The position numbers and the translations under genes were made by a program. Source: Parvularcula sp964219355 (GTDB taxonomy: Bacteria > Pseudomonadota > Alphaproteobacteria > Caulobacterales > Parvularculaceae). Taken from it: a DNA stretch of 64,000 nt. Below the pieces are notes generated by a model, which worked only from the letters and a program-made list of their open reading frames with translations, was not told the origin of the DNA and searched no databases. Shown one piece after another: positions 50,306-58,999 of this stretch. Within the stretch, counting starts at the first letter, position 1. Each line of letters opens with the position of its first letter. The stretch spans positions 248,001 through 312,000 of the forward strand of contig CAXPOZ010000004.1 of NCBI GenBank assembly GCA_964219355.1. Direction: 5' to 3'.

Positions 50306-51169
50306 ATGTCCGCCATCCGCAAAGCCGTCATCCCCGTCGCCGGTCACGGCACGCGTGTCCTGCCCGCGACCAAGTCGATCCCCAAGGAATTGCTGACCGT
50401 CGTTGACCGCCCGCTGATCCACTATGTCGTTGATGAGGCTCGCGAAGCCGGGATCGAGCACATCGTTTTCGTGACCGGGCGCGGCAAAGGCGCGATCGAG
50501 GATTACTTCGACCATGCGGTCGAACTCGAAGACGCGCTTCAGGCCAAGAACAAGACCGAGATCTATGAAGAGACGATGACCAGCCTGCTGCCCGCGGGCG
50601 CCGCCTCCTTCACCCGCCAGCAGGCGCCCAAGGGTCTCGGCCATGCGATCTGGTGCGCGCGCGACATTATCGGCAATGACCCTTTTGCGATCCTGCTGCC
50701 GGACGTCATCATTCAGGGCGAGCCGGGCTGCCTCAAGCAGATGGTTGAGTCGTATGAGCCCGGCTCGAACATCATCGCGGTCGAGGAAGTCCCCCAGAAT
50801 GAAGTCAGCAGCTACGGCATCATCGCGCCCAAAGGCGAAGTTTCAGGCCGCACGATTGAGATGTCGGGCATGGTCGAGAAACCGTCCGTTGCGGACGCGC
50901 CCTCGAACCTCTCGATCACCGGGCGCTATATTCTGCAGGCGGATATTTTCCCGATCCTCGCCAATACCGGCAAGGGCGCTGGCGGCGAGATCCAGCTCAC
51001 CGACGCCATGGCCGAGCTGATGGAGAAACAGCCCTTCTATGCCTATCGCTATGAGGGGGAGAGCCATGATTGCGGCTCGAAACTCGGCTTCGTCAAAGCC
51101 AATGTCGCCTACGCGCTTGCGCGCGAGGGCCTTGCAGGTGACCTGCGGGAATGGATGAAGGGGCGGTAG
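50306..51169 (+). CDS. galU: UTP-glucose-1-phosphate uridylyltransferase GalU
   Basis: A 287-residue nucleotidyltransferase that makes UDP-glucose for envelope polysaccharides. Blocks are IPVAGHGTRVLPATKSIPKE (residues about 9-28), APKGLGHAIWCARD near 109, LPDVIIQGEPGCLKQM near 130 and GRYILQADIFPIL near 202. The start at 50306 (MSAIRKAVIP) has GGGAG upstream and matches the family; an in-frame extension to 50132 is rejected. The closest nucleotide-sugar genes in the window are the galE-like, kdsB and sugar methyltransferase genes. Confidence 0.94.
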   Translation: MSAIRKAVIPVAGHGTRVLPATKSIPKELLTVVDRPLIHYVVDEAREAGIEHIVFVTGRGKGAIEDYFDHAVELEDALQAKNKTEIYEETMTSLLPAGAASFTRQQAPKGLGHAIWCARDIIGNDPFAILLPDVIIQGEPGCLKQMVESYEPGSNIIAVEEVPQNEVSSYGIIAPKGEVSGRTIEMSGMVEKPSVADAPSNLSITGRYILQADIFPILANTGKGAGGEIQLTDAMAELMEKQPFYAYRYEGESHDCGSKLGFVKANVAYALAREGLAGDLREWMKGR

Positions 51170-51180
51170 TAAGGGGTCTC

Positions 51181-51693
51181 ATGGATAAGACAGTCAAGCG
51201 ATCCATTGCCGTCGGGCTTCTTCTGGGCGGATTTTCCCTGTCCGTTATGGCCGCGCCTTCGATTGCGTCAGTCTTTCGCTCTGTCCCGAAAACGCCTGAC
51301 CGTTATGCGGTTTCCTATTCGGGGGTATGTGAGGACTACCGGTTTCAGATTGACCTGAAACATAGGCAGGTTACCGACGAACCCTATCGGAGTGCAACGG
51401 AGCCGGTCTCTGGGTCCCTCACCTACAAATCAGCTGCGCCGATAGATTTGTCGGCACTTCTGTCACTTGGGGATGGCGAGAAGATTGTCACCGTACTGCC
51501 CGGTTGCGGGACCACGTCGATGACGGATCAGGATTCGTTCAGCCTGCGCTTGATTGTAAAAGTCACGGGAACTCTCGGTGAAAACGACAGGTACCGGTTT
51601 TATTCGCGTGAGCTATTCTTCGTTGAGAACACACTAGAGATCGAGAATACCCAACCTCTTGAGCTCAACGATATCGGGGCGATGGTCGATTAG
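51181..51693 (+). CDS. Hypothetical exported protein
   Basis: A 170-residue protein with an N-terminal signal sequence (residues 1-25, hydrophobic core AVGLLLGGFSLSVMA). The mature part is beta-rich, with two cysteines (in SGVCEDYRF and PGCGTTS) that could pair. I do not recognise the family. AAGGGG lies just before the ATG, 11 bases after the galU stop, so it is likely cotranscribed with galU. Base composition is somewhat lower in GC than its neighbours. Confidence 0.65.
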   Translation: MDKTVKRSIAVGLLLGGFSLSVMAAPSIASVFRSVPKTPDRYAVSYSGVCEDYRFQIDLKHRQVTDEPYRSATEPVSGSLTYKSAAPIDLSALLSLGDGEKIVTVLPGCGTTSMTDQDSFSLRLIVKVTGTLGENDRYRFYSRELFFVENTLEIENTQPLELNDIGAMVD

Positions 51694-51699
51694 ACCTTA

Positions 51700-52005
51700 T
51701 CAGCCAATGAGGGCGGCGACCGCGAAATAGACGCAAAGCCAGAAGGCACCGCAGGTCATCGCCACAAAAGCGATCATCCGGCGTTTTGACCAGGGCTCAC
51801 CGTCGAGCTCGGCCTGCGCGAATTCCCTGCCCAGTGTCTGCTGCATCCGGCGCGCCGGCGAGACGAGCGGCACCCGATCATCGATCGAGAGCGGGACGCT
51901 TGCGGCTGAAATCGGATGAACACGCGCTTCGCGAGCAGACTGAGCCTCTGCTTCGGGAAGGTTCCCCACCGGGATAAATTCGTTTTGACGCACTGGGCTG
52001 GCCAT
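51700..52005 (-). CDS. Small hypothetical protein with C-terminal membrane helix
   Basis: A 101-residue protein. The first 75 residues are hydrophilic; a single hydrophobic helix occupies residues about 78-99 (FVAMTCGAFWLCVYFAVAAL), which gives a tail-anchored look. I do not recognise the family. The start at 52005 has GGAGGTAGCG close upstream, and that ribosome binding site is part of a short tandem repeat. It is divergent from the next gene. Confidence 0.6.
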   Translation of the reverse strand: MASPVRQNEFIPVGNLPEAEAQSAREARVHPISAASVPLSIDDRVPLVSPARRMQQTLGREFAQAELDGEPWSKRRMIAFVAMTCGAFWLCVYFAVAALIG

Positions 52006-52007
52006 GG

Positions 52008-52045
52008 CGCTACCTCCAAACGCTACCCCCAGACGCTAAATTCAG
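52008..52045. repeat. Three tandem 13-base units in a divergent promoter gap
   Basis: CGCTACCTCCAAA, CGCTACCCCCAGA and CGCTAAATTCAG follow each other without spacing. They lie directly upstream of the minus-strand small membrane-protein start, and the reverse complement of the first unit contains its GGAGG ribosome binding site. Copies two and three drift from the first. Confidence 0.5.
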
Positions 52046-52089
52046 CGTGCTTAAAGGGACGTAAAGCTGAGTCGGTCTAGAAGCGGCTG

Positions 52090-52701
52090 ATGCGAAATAG
52101 TCACACAAAAGATAACGCAAGGCTCCTGCGGAAGTTCACGACGGCCCTCTTCGGCCTAGGCGCTGCCTTGTCTTTTCTGGGCGCGTGGCAGGCGGGACCG
52201 GCGCTAGCCGGGCTGTCTGTGGATAAAAAACCCGCTTCGGGACGCGGGCCTGCCTATTACGCTCACTATACGCTGGCCGCGCTTGAGGCCGGTAAATCAG
52301 AGAATGCGCTCCTGTCGGCTCGCGCTGAAACGACCATTGCGCCCGATGCGGCGGATGCATGGCAGCGCCGGGCACAGGCCGCTGTCAGCTTCAATGTCGG
52401 GCCGGACCGCGAAGCCCTCGCCTCGCTGATCGAAGCCTACCGGCTCGATCCTTTCCCCACGCCGCGCGACATGGTGTGGCGGGTCGAGTTCGCTGCGCGC
52501 CATGAAGTGATGATGCCGAATGTATTGATGCAGGCGACCCTCGCCCAGATCGCTGTGCTGGAGCGGATGCCCTCCAGCTATGAGCGTCGACGCCAATGGT
52601 GCCGAGATTTTCCCGACGGCACGATTGCCGAAGCGGTCTGCGCAACGACACCGGGCGTCTGGCGCAATGGGGTGCAGCAGGGCGTCAACAACGAAAGCTG
52701 A
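52090..52701 (+). CDS. Hypothetical exported protein
   Basis: A 203-residue protein with an N-terminal hydrophobic segment (residues about 15-40) that could be a signal peptide or anchor. The rest is helical with TPR-like spacing (HYTLAALEAGKSENALLSAR, AADAWQRRAQAA), but no full TPR consensus is met. Cysteines occur near the C-terminus. I do not recognise it. It lies between a small membrane protein gene (divergent) and nadR (convergent, 15 bases away). Confidence 0.6.
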   Translation: MRNSHTKDNARLLRKFTTALFGLGAALSFLGAWQAGPALAGLSVDKKPASGRGPAYYAHYTLAALEAGKSENALLSARAETTIAPDAADAWQRRAQAAVSFNVGPDREALASLIEAYRLDPFPTPRDMVWRVEFAARHEVMMPNVLMQATLAQIAVLERMPSSYERRRQWCRDFPDGTIAEAVCATTPGVWRNGVQQGVNNES

Positions 52702-52716
52702 GCGCGCCTTTGCACC

Positions 52717-53715
52717 CTACCCCCAAGGCCGGTGCGGCGGCATGTCCTCTATGGCCCTGATCGCGGCCTCTTCGCGTGCGGCCCAGGATGTCCCCGAAAT
52801 CTTCCGGTACGGCACCCCGGCGCGGATCAGCACATCCTCCGCAATCTTCGCAAAACGCTGGCGCGTTTCATCCTCGCCATAGATGCGGGTGCCGTCATCG
52901 ACCCATGGCACATCCGGGTCGAGGAGGAGATAAAGATCCGCAGGCGGAAATTGGGTCAACTCTGCCCGCCCTTCCCCCAGCATCATCTCATGCCAGGCGG
53001 CGGTCATCAGCGCATCGGTATCGATGATCAGCCTGCCGCTGCTCCACGGCGCGGCAGCCGCCGTCATCGCCGCCTGCGTTGCGCCGATATGCAGCAGCTC
53101 ATCGCTCGTCAGCTCCGTACCGTTCAGCTCGCAATAGATCCTGCCATATTCCGGCACGACGCTGGTGCCGAAATGCCGGGACAGCTTTTCGCCCAGCATC
53201 GTCTTGCCGGTACTCTCCACCCCATGAAGACAGATCGTCTGGCAGGCCGACTTGCGCACTGGCCCCGGCAGCCATTGCCACTGCCCCAGCGGATCATTGC
53301 GAATAGCACTCGCCGACACACCGCCTAGCCCAGACTGATCCTCCCCCATGATCCGTCCACCGACGGGAATGAATTTGGCCCCCACCTCTTGCGCCAAGCG
53401 CTGGCCATAAAGCTCGCCCGCAAAAACATAATCGATCTGCTCAGGGTGCGCGGTCTTCACGATGCCCTTCCATATCTCCCAGAAATCGGGATCATCCTCC
53501 GGCAACTGAGGAACCACGGCGTCATGCCCGATGACCCGCGCCCTCGGGAACAGCTCCTTCATCCATGAAAGGCGCATCTCGCCGGGGATCGGATCATCCG
53601 GCAGCCAGCAGACAAGCACCGTCAGCTCATCGCATGACGCCGCCGCCGTCTCGCAAAGCTCCATATGCCCCGCATGGGGCGGCATGAACTTGCCAAGGAC
53701 AAAGCCCCGGCTCAC
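52717..53715 (-). CDS. nadR: NadR-type NMN adenylyltransferase / ribosylnicotinamide kinase
   Basis: A 332-residue bifunctional NAD salvage enzyme. The N-terminal nucleotidyltransferase part has GKFMPPHAGH (HxGH at 14-17) and the SxSxIR-type motif GVSASAIR (132-139). The C-terminal kinase has a Walker A GVESTGKT at 165-172. It converts nicotinamide riboside to NMN and NMN to NAD. The start is a GTG that overlaps the pnuC stop (GTGA); the longer frame to 53862 has no support. No N-terminal HTH repressor domain is present, unlike E. coli NadR. It is coupled to the transporter pnuC. Confidence 0.9.
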   Translation of the reverse strand: MSRGFVLGKFMPPHAGHMELCETAAASCDELTVLVCWLPDDPIPGEMRLSWMKELFPRARVIGHDAVVPQLPEDDPDFWEIWKGIVKTAHPEQIDYVFAGELYGQRLAQEVGAKFIPVGGRIMGEDQSGLGGVSASAIRNDPLGQWQWLPGPVRKSACQTICLHGVESTGKTMLGEKLSRHFGTSVVPEYGRIYCELNGTELTSDELLHIGATQAAMTAAAAPWSSGRLIIDTDALMTAAWHEMMLGEGRAELTQFPPADLYLLLDPDVPWVDDGTRIYGEDETRQRFAKIAEDVLIRAGVPYRKISGTSWAAREEAAIRAIEDMPPHRPWG

Positions 53716-54284
53716 GCCGCGCCCGCCGCCCGGCGATGCGTCCGCATCCAGCCGATCAGCCCCGCTGTCGCCAGCACAAGAAACACCGCATAAAGACCAG
53801 CCGTCACGTAAAGCTCGCGCGAGATGAACAGCCCCACGGCCAGCACATCGACCGCGATCCACAAGACCCAGTTCTCGATCCGGCGGAAGGCCATGAGGAA
53901 CTGCGCCGCGATACTGAACCCGGCGATCGTCGCATCAGCAAAGGGCGCCGCCGCATCGGTAAAGCGCGCCATGACTGAGCCGAGTGACACACTGAAAATG
54001 GCCGCGCCCGCAATCCATGCCGCCCGCCCCGGCCAGAAGAGCCACGAGACCGCGACCCCGCCGCGCACCTCATCGGCCCGCGCCCAGTTCCACCAGCCAT
54101 AAATCTGCACAATGAGGAAAAAGCCCTGCAGCAGCATGTCCGAATAAAGCCGCGCTTCGTAAAAAACGAAGGCGTAAAGACACACCATCGCGATGCCGAA
54201 CGGATAGTTCCACACGCTGCGGCGGACAATGAGGCTGACATTAATGACGCCGAGCAGGGCCGCGATGATCTCAACCGGATTCAT
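53712..54284 (-). CDS. pnuC: Nicotinamide riboside transporter PnuC
   Basis: A 190-residue inner-membrane transporter. Seven or so hydrophobic helices and the block WNYPFGIAMVCLYAFVFYEARLYSDMLLQ (key residues W26 to Q54) with IYGWWNWARA are typical of PnuC. It imports nicotinamide riboside, which the overlapping nadR product then phosphorylates. It starts 27 bases after the nuoI stop, so it may be read from the nuoH-nuoI transcript. Length is short of the 240 of enteric PnuC, but the family core is complete. Confidence 0.9.
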   Translation of the reverse strand: MNPVEIIAALLGVINVSLIVRRSVWNYPFGIAMVCLYAFVFYEARLYSDMLLQGFFLIVQIYGWWNWARADEVRGGVAVSWLFWPGRAAWIAGAAIFSVSLGSVMARFTDAAAPFADATIAGFSIAAQFLMAFRRIENWVLWIAVDVLAVGLFISRELYVTAGLYAVFLVLATAGLIGWMRTHRRAAGAA

Positions 54285-54311
54285 GCACGCGCCCCTGCCC
54301 CGAAATCCGGC

Positions 54312-54800
54312 TTACCGGTACGGTGCGTCGAGCTCGATATTCTTGGCGAGCAGGCGCTCCCAGCGGTCCCCGTTCGCGAGCAGCCGGTCCTTGTCATAGA
54401 ACAGCTCTTCGCGGGTCTCGGTTGCGAACTGGAAGTTCGGCCCTTCGACAATCGCATCGACCGGGCAGCTTTCTTGGCAAAAGCCGCAATAGATGCATTT
54501 GGTCATGTCGATGTCATAGCGGGTCGTCCGGCGCGAACCGTCGGCGCGTTCCTCCGCCTCGATCGTGATCGCCTGCGCCGGGCAGACCGCTTCACAGAGT
54601 TTGCAGGCAATGCAGCGCTCTTCCCCATTGGGATAGCGGCGCAGCGCATGCTCCCCGCGGAAACGCGGCGAGATCGGCCCGCGTTCAAACGGGTAGTTGA
54701 TCGTCTTTTTCGGCCGGAAGTAATATTTCATCCCGAGGAAGAACGCCCCGAGAAAATCCGTCAGCATCGCGCCTTTCAGCGCCTGGGCAATACGGGCCAT
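54312..54800 (-). CDS. nuoI: NADH-quinone oxidoreductase subunit I (NuoI)
   Basis: A 162-residue complex I subunit with two 4Fe-4S clusters. The cysteine motifs are CIACKLCEAVCP near residue 63 and CIYCGFCQESCP near 102, and the basic N-terminal tail fits NuoI. It carries electrons toward quinone at the membrane arm junction. It sits four bases after nuoH, as in the standard nuoG-H-I-J order, but nuoG, nuoJ and the other nuo genes are not flanking it. Confidence 0.96.
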   Translation of the reverse strand: MARIAQALKGAMLTDFLGAFFLGMKYYFRPKKTINYPFERGPISPRFRGEHALRRYPNGEERCIACKLCEAVCPAQAITIEAEERADGSRRTTRYDIDMTKCIYCGFCQESCPVDAIVEGPNFQFATETREELFYDKDRLLANGDRWERLLAKNIELDAPYR

Positions 54801-54803
54801 GAC

Positions 54804-55856
54804 TTACCCCCTCCAGCTCTGGAACCAGTCGGCCAGCCCCGGCAGATAAAGCATCAGGCCGGCCATAATGACCAGATACACAATCGATGTCGGCAGGAAG
54901 ATCTTCCAGCCAATGCGCATCAGCTGGTCATAGCGATAGCGCGGCACGATGGCCTTCACCATCGCAAACAGGAAGAAGAAGAACACGACCTTGAGGCCGA
55001 ACCACAGCGGGCCGAGGAATTCAGGCAGGCCGGGGATCGGTGAATGCCAGCCGCCAAAGAACAGGATCGTCAGCATCGAGCACATCAGGACGATGTTGAG
55101 ATACTCACCGATCATGAAGAGGAGGTACGGCGTCGAGGAATATTCGACCTGATAACCCGCCACCAGCTCTGATTCGGCTTCCGGCAGGTCAAAGGGCGGC
55201 CTGTTGGTCTCCGCCAGCGCCGAGATGAAGAACATCACAAAGAGCGGGAAGAGCGGAATGAAATGCCAGTTCAGAAGGCCGAGCCCGCGGTCTTGGCTAT
55301 TCACGATATCGGTCAGGTTCATCGAGCCGACGAGCAGCAGCACCGAGATGATGATGAAGCCGAGTGAGACCTCGTAGGACACCATCTGCGCGGCGGACCG
55401 CAGGGAGCCGAGGAACGGATATTTCGAGTTCGATGCCCAGCCGCCCATGATGATGCCGTAGACCCCGAGCGAGGAGACCGCGAAGAGATAGAGAATGCCG
55501 ACATTGATGTCGGCGACGACAAGGCCCTGCCCCACCGGCACGACGGCCCAGCCGATAAAGGCGAGCACGAAGGTGATAAAGGGCGCGACCAGGAACACCG
55601 TCTTGTCGGCGCCCGCGGGCACGACGATTTCCTTGAGCACGAATTTGAAGAAGTCCGCGAAAGACTGCAGCAGGCCGAAGGCGCCCACGACATTGGGGCC
55701 TTTACGCATTTGCACGGCCGCCCAGACCTTGCGGTCAAAGAGCAGCAGGAAAGCGAGGCTCACCAGCAGGACGACCATCAGGCCGAGGGTCTGCAGGGCG
55801 GTCAGAATGGTCGCCCAGAGGGGGTGGGACCAGTCGCGGTGCACAAGATCGATCAT
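54804..55856 (-). CDS. nuoH: NADH-quinone oxidoreductase subunit H (NuoH)
   Basis: A 350-residue polytopic complex I subunit that forms the quinone-binding site with NuoB and NuoD. It has eight membrane helices, the block KVWAAVQMRKGPNVVG near residue 50, FAEETNRPPFDLPEAESELV-type loop (here ALAETNRPPFDLPEAE) near 210 and the final helices near 270-345. All residues expected of a working protein appear present. The upstream neighbour is a REP-like repeat and an unrelated membrane protein, not nuoG. Confidence 0.96.
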   Translation of the reverse strand: MIDLVHRDWSHPLWATILTALQTLGLMVVLLVSLAFLLLFDRKVWAAVQMRKGPNVVGAFGLLQSFADFFKFVLKEIVVPAGADKTVFLVAPFITFVLAFIGWAVVPVGQGLVVADINVGILYLFAVSSLGVYGIIMGGWASNSKYPFLGSLRSAAQMVSYEVSLGFIIISVLLLVGSMNLTDIVNSQDRGLGLLNWHFIPLFPLFVMFFISALAETNRPPFDLPEAESELVAGYQVEYSSTPYLLFMIGEYLNIVLMCSMLTILFFGGWHSPIPGLPEFLGPLWFGLKVVFFFFLFAMVKAIVPRYRYDQLMRIGWKIFLPTSIVYLVIMAGLMLYLPGLADWFQSWRG

Positions 55857-55958
55857 AGTGCGCGCGTCTAGCGGGGTTGGAGCCAGAGGGGAAGTGGGCA
55901 GGTGACGCAGGGGACGGTGAGTTTTGAAGGGTTCGTCGCTGGACGCACTCCTTCCTCC

Positions 55959-56041
55959 CGCTCATCCCGCGGCTTGAACACGGGATCTCTGGTGCTCCCT
56001 CTTCAACCAAGACCAGATGCCCGCCTTTGCGGGCATGAGCG
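55959..56041. repeat. Paired inverted REP/BIME-like element
   Basis: The left unit begins CGCTCATCCCGC and includes CACGGGAT; the right unit is ATGCCCGC-CTTT-GCGGGCAT followed by GAGCG. The stretch GACCAGATGCCCG is shared with the repeat at 20751-20869, and the outer ends are inverted in the same way. It occupies the gap between nuoH and the membrane protein gene at 56061. Confidence 0.72.
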
Positions 56042-56060
56042 GAAGGAAAGCGACAAACCA

Positions 56061-56894
56061 TCAAACCGTCACTTCATCCCCTACCCGCTTCGCCTTTTGG
56101 ACCGCGGGAAAGGACCAGCCGAGCCAGCCCGCAAGCCCGCCGATCAGAAGGCCTGCTGTCACAATCACGCTGTCCGATAGGGCCGCAAAGTCCTGCGACA
56201 GGCCCTCAACCCAGAACGCCGCATCGCCGAGAACCTTGTAGCCAAGGAACATGGCGAGCGTCGCGCCCAGCCCCACGCCAAAGGGAATGACCGGCTTGCC
56301 GGCCCCGCCGTCCCGAACCATCAGGATAATGATGAAAAGACAGGCGAGACCAAAGCTGAGATCAACCGACCAGCCGAATTTGTAGAGCTCCTCCGGCGAG
56401 CGGATCCAGAAACCGGGGACGAAATTCGCAAACAGGCGCGCAATAGACGGGCCGACCAACAAGAAGACCGTCGAGAGCATGTAACGGGCATGTCGGTCAG
56501 GGAACCGCCGGTTCCTTAGACCCAGAAAATAGAGAAACGGAAAACCGATCGAGGCGGCAAGATCCGCGACCGCGAGCGGGATTCCGAACATCGGCGTGAA
56601 AGGCGACGGGCTGAGCAGCGTTATTTTCGTGACCAGCAGCCCGGCGGCAACAAACAACGGCACCAGCACGAGGCTTGCCCGCCCCGACCAGGCATGAACG
56701 CGCCACGACCGATGATGGATCGACCAGCTCTGGGTCACCAGCAGCACGATCCATAACGTTGCGGTGATCCCGTGAAAATGATGCGCGGCAGGCGCTTCGC
56801 GCAGCGCTGAGAAATAGCTGGGGTGAAAGGCGATGAGCGTCACCACGAAGAACGTGGCGACATAGAAATGGGCGCGAGGGAAGGGCAGCGTCAC
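56061..56894 (-). CDS. Hypothetical multi-pass membrane protein
   Basis: A 277-residue protein with about seven hydrophobic helices and a conserved histidine-containing stretch (HHFHGITATLWIVLLVTQ, then HHRSWRVHAWSGRAS) that recalls DUF2306-like or cytochrome b561-like proteins, in which histidines could hold haem. No firm family is claimed. The start is the GTG at 56894 with GGAGG five bases upstream, in place of a TTG 23 codons earlier. It is divergent from the HTH-TPR regulator, with 142 bases between them. Confidence 0.65.
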   Translation of the reverse strand: MTLPFPRAHFYVATFFVVTLIAFHPSYFSALREAPAAHHFHGITATLWIVLLVTQSWSIHHRSWRVHAWSGRASLVLVPLFVAAGLLVTKITLLSPSPFTPMFGIPLAVADLAASIGFPFLYFLGLRNRRFPDRHARYMLSTVFLLVGPSIARLFANFVPGFWIRSPEELYKFGWSVDLSFGLACLFIIILMVRDGGAGKPVIPFGVGLGATLAMFLGYKVLGDAAFWVEGLSQDFAALSDSVIVTAGLLIGGLAGWLGWSFPAVQKAKRVGDEVTV

Positions 56895-57036
56895 GGGGGC
56901 CTCCGGTTTTATCGACCTTTCTTTCCTTCCCTGCAGCGCGAGGACTGCGAAGGCGGCAAGCAAGGCTATGCCTTGGAAAACCGCTCATGGCCGCAATTGG
57001 CCGCTGGGGCCGGCTTTGCTATATCGGGGGCCGGTG

Positions 57037-58452
57037 ATGAAGGACGAGATTTTGACCGACACGACCCCGCCCTCCGCCGCCGGCCGCCTCGTCGGCTGGA
57101 AACGAATCGCCGCCCATCTTGGCTGTGGCGAGCGCACGGCCCGGCGCTGGGGCGCTGAGGAAGACCTGCCGGTCCATCGACAGGCCCATGAAAGCCGCAG
57201 CACCGTTTTTGCCTATCCGGCGGAACTCGACCACTGGCTGGCGTCGCGGACAGCGGCGCCCGGGGTGGAGGAAACCGCGGCGTCATCCGAAGGCAGCACG
57301 CGTTTCGGCTGGTTTCGCTCGCGTCTGGTCCTCGCCCTCCTCGCAGGGCTCGCCGCTGTCATCTTCGCCGTAGTGACGCTCAGCAGGGAGCCCGCCCCTT
57401 CGGCCGACGGTTTCACCAGCGACCCAGAGGCCGCCGACCATTATGAGCGCGGCCGCGCCCTGTGGCAGCAACGCGGGGAGGAGCCTAACCGCAGGGCGAT
57501 CAGCCTCTTGTCAAAGGCTGTCGAGCAGGATCCCGAATTCGCCGAAGGCTGGGCCGCGCTTGCCTCGGCCTGGGCGACCCTTCCGACCTATTCGGACGAC
57601 ATTTCCAACCGGCGCGCGGAAGATGAAGCAACCCTGGCAGCCAATCGCGCCCTTTCCCTGAACCCGAGACTTGCCGAGCCGCGTAGCCTGATGGTGACAT
57701 TTGCCCAGCGGCATGGCGACTGGGCCGAATCTGAACGGATCTATGAAGAAGCGCTGGCGGCGGACCCGGACAATCCGACCGTGCTCCTGTGGTATGCAGG
57801 GCATTACCGCGAGCTTGGCATGTTCGAGCAGGTCGATCTCCTCCTTGATAAGGCGAGCGCGCTTGATCCGAATGCCCCACCGATCCGGCTCGAAACCGCG
57901 ATGAACACGCTCCACAATGGCGGGCTCGATGAAGGCGAAGCGATGCTTGATGAGATCTGGTTCGATCTCGGCCTTCACTCCCCCATCGTCTGGACGGGCA
58001 AATGGCTCGCCTTTCTTAAACACGATGACCGAGACGCACTTGCGGCGTGGACGGATGAAATGCCGTTCAATGCACCCAAGCCCCTCTTCCGCCGGTTCGC
58101 CGAATTGAGTGATGAGACAAGCAATACTGATCGAGAGGCCCTTGCCGCCGACATCGTGACGGCTTCAGCGGACAATCTTCCGCCCTGGCTTGCCTATATC
58201 ATGCTCGAGCATCTGGGCGAGACGAACCGCGCGCTCGATATTGCCGAGCGAGAGGCCGAGACCGGGCAGTTCTATAATTCGGTCGTCCTCTTTGATCCCT
58301 TCATGACCGAAACGCGGCAGACGGAACGCTTTGCGAGGATCACCGAGCGTCTCGGTTTTCTTCCCTATTGGCGAGAGAATGGTGCGCCCACGCTCTGCGC
58401 CGCCGAGGAAGATGCCCCTTTCTGCCGCGCGATTGCTGGCAAGGACGAATAG
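57037..58452 (+). CDS. HTH-TM-TPR regulatory protein
   Basis: A 471-residue protein. The N-terminal region (GRLVGWKRIAAHLGCGERTARR near residue 16, then FAYPAELDHWLAS) looks like a MerR/excisionase-type helix-turn-helix. A membrane helix lies near residues 98-120, and the C-terminal part has TPR repeats (about 130-450). A DNA-binding part on the cytoplasmic side and TPRs on the periplasmic side suggest a membrane-bound sensor-regulator. It is divergent from the membrane-protein gene at 56061-56894. The TPR part is degenerate, and no catalytic site is visible. Confidence 0.72.
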   Translation: MKDEILTDTTPPSAAGRLVGWKRIAAHLGCGERTARRWGAEEDLPVHRQAHESRSTVFAYPAELDHWLASRTAAPGVEETAASSEGSTRFGWFRSRLVLALLAGLAAVIFAVVTLSREPAPSADGFTSDPEAADHYERGRALWQQRGEEPNRRAISLLSKAVEQDPEFAEGWAALASAWATLPTYSDDISNRRAEDEATLAANRALSLNPRLAEPRSLMVTFAQRHGDWAESERIYEEALAADPDNPTVLLWYAGHYRELGMFEQVDLLLDKASALDPNAPPIRLETAMNTLHNGGLDEGEAMLDEIWFDLGLHSPIVWTGKWLAFLKHDDRDALAAWTDEMPFNAPKPLFRRFAELSDETSNTDREALAADIVTASADNLPPWLAYIMLEHLGETNRALDIAEREAETGQFYNSVVLFDPFMTETRQTERFARITERLGFLPYWRENGAPTLCAAEEDAPFCRAIAGKDE

Positions 58453-58502
58453 GATAAGCGCCTCGCATTGGCATCCCTGCGCTCCGCGCCTAAACTCTCC
58501 CC

Positions 58503-58856
58503 ATGACCAAGCACCGCATTTTCACGACCAGCTTCGCCAGTGTTTATCCGCATTACATCACCAAGGCGGAGAAAAAGGGACGCACCAAAGCGGAAGTCCA
58601 CGAGATCATCCGTTGGCTGACGGGCTATGACGAAAAGGGGCTTACCAAAGTGCTGAAAGACGGCACCGATTTTGAGCACTTCTTTGCCGAAGCGCCCGCC
58701 CTCAACCCTTCACGTAAGCTGATCAAAGGCGTCGTCTGCGGCATCAGGGTCGAGGAGATCGAGGATCCGCTGATGCAGGAGCTCCGCTATCTCGACAAGC
58801 TGATCGATGAGCTGGCCCGCGGCAAGAAAATGGAGAAAATCCTGCGCACGGAGTAA
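58503..58856 (+). CDS. DUF2200 family protein
   Basis: A 117-residue protein of the DUF2200 family. The N-terminus IFTTSFASVYPHYITKAEKKGR, the block EIIRWLTGYD and DGTDFEHFFAEAP are diagnostic. Function is unknown. It is small, basic and without a membrane segment. It starts 50 bases after the HTH-TPR regulator and may share its transcript. Confidence 0.92.
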   Translation: MTKHRIFTTSFASVYPHYITKAEKKGRTKAEVHEIIRWLTGYDEKGLTKVLKDGTDFEHFFAEAPALNPSRKLIKGVVCGIRVEEIEDPLMQELRYLDKLIDELARGKKMEKILRTE

Positions 58857-58999
58857 TCCTTCGCTCAGCCGACGCATAACCGCTATGCGATACCCGTCCA
58901 CTCCCCAAGGTGACAAACCCGCCGCTCACGCCTACATGACCCTTGCCCGCAGGGGCGGTTTCAGAGGGGCACCGGCACGGCCGGGACCAGCGTGAACCG

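Noticed and set aside
58884..58995. A 36-codon frame between DUF2200 and the ABC ATPase gene
   Set aside because: It is proline- and arginine-rich, has no ribosome binding site, and looks like random high-GC sequence.
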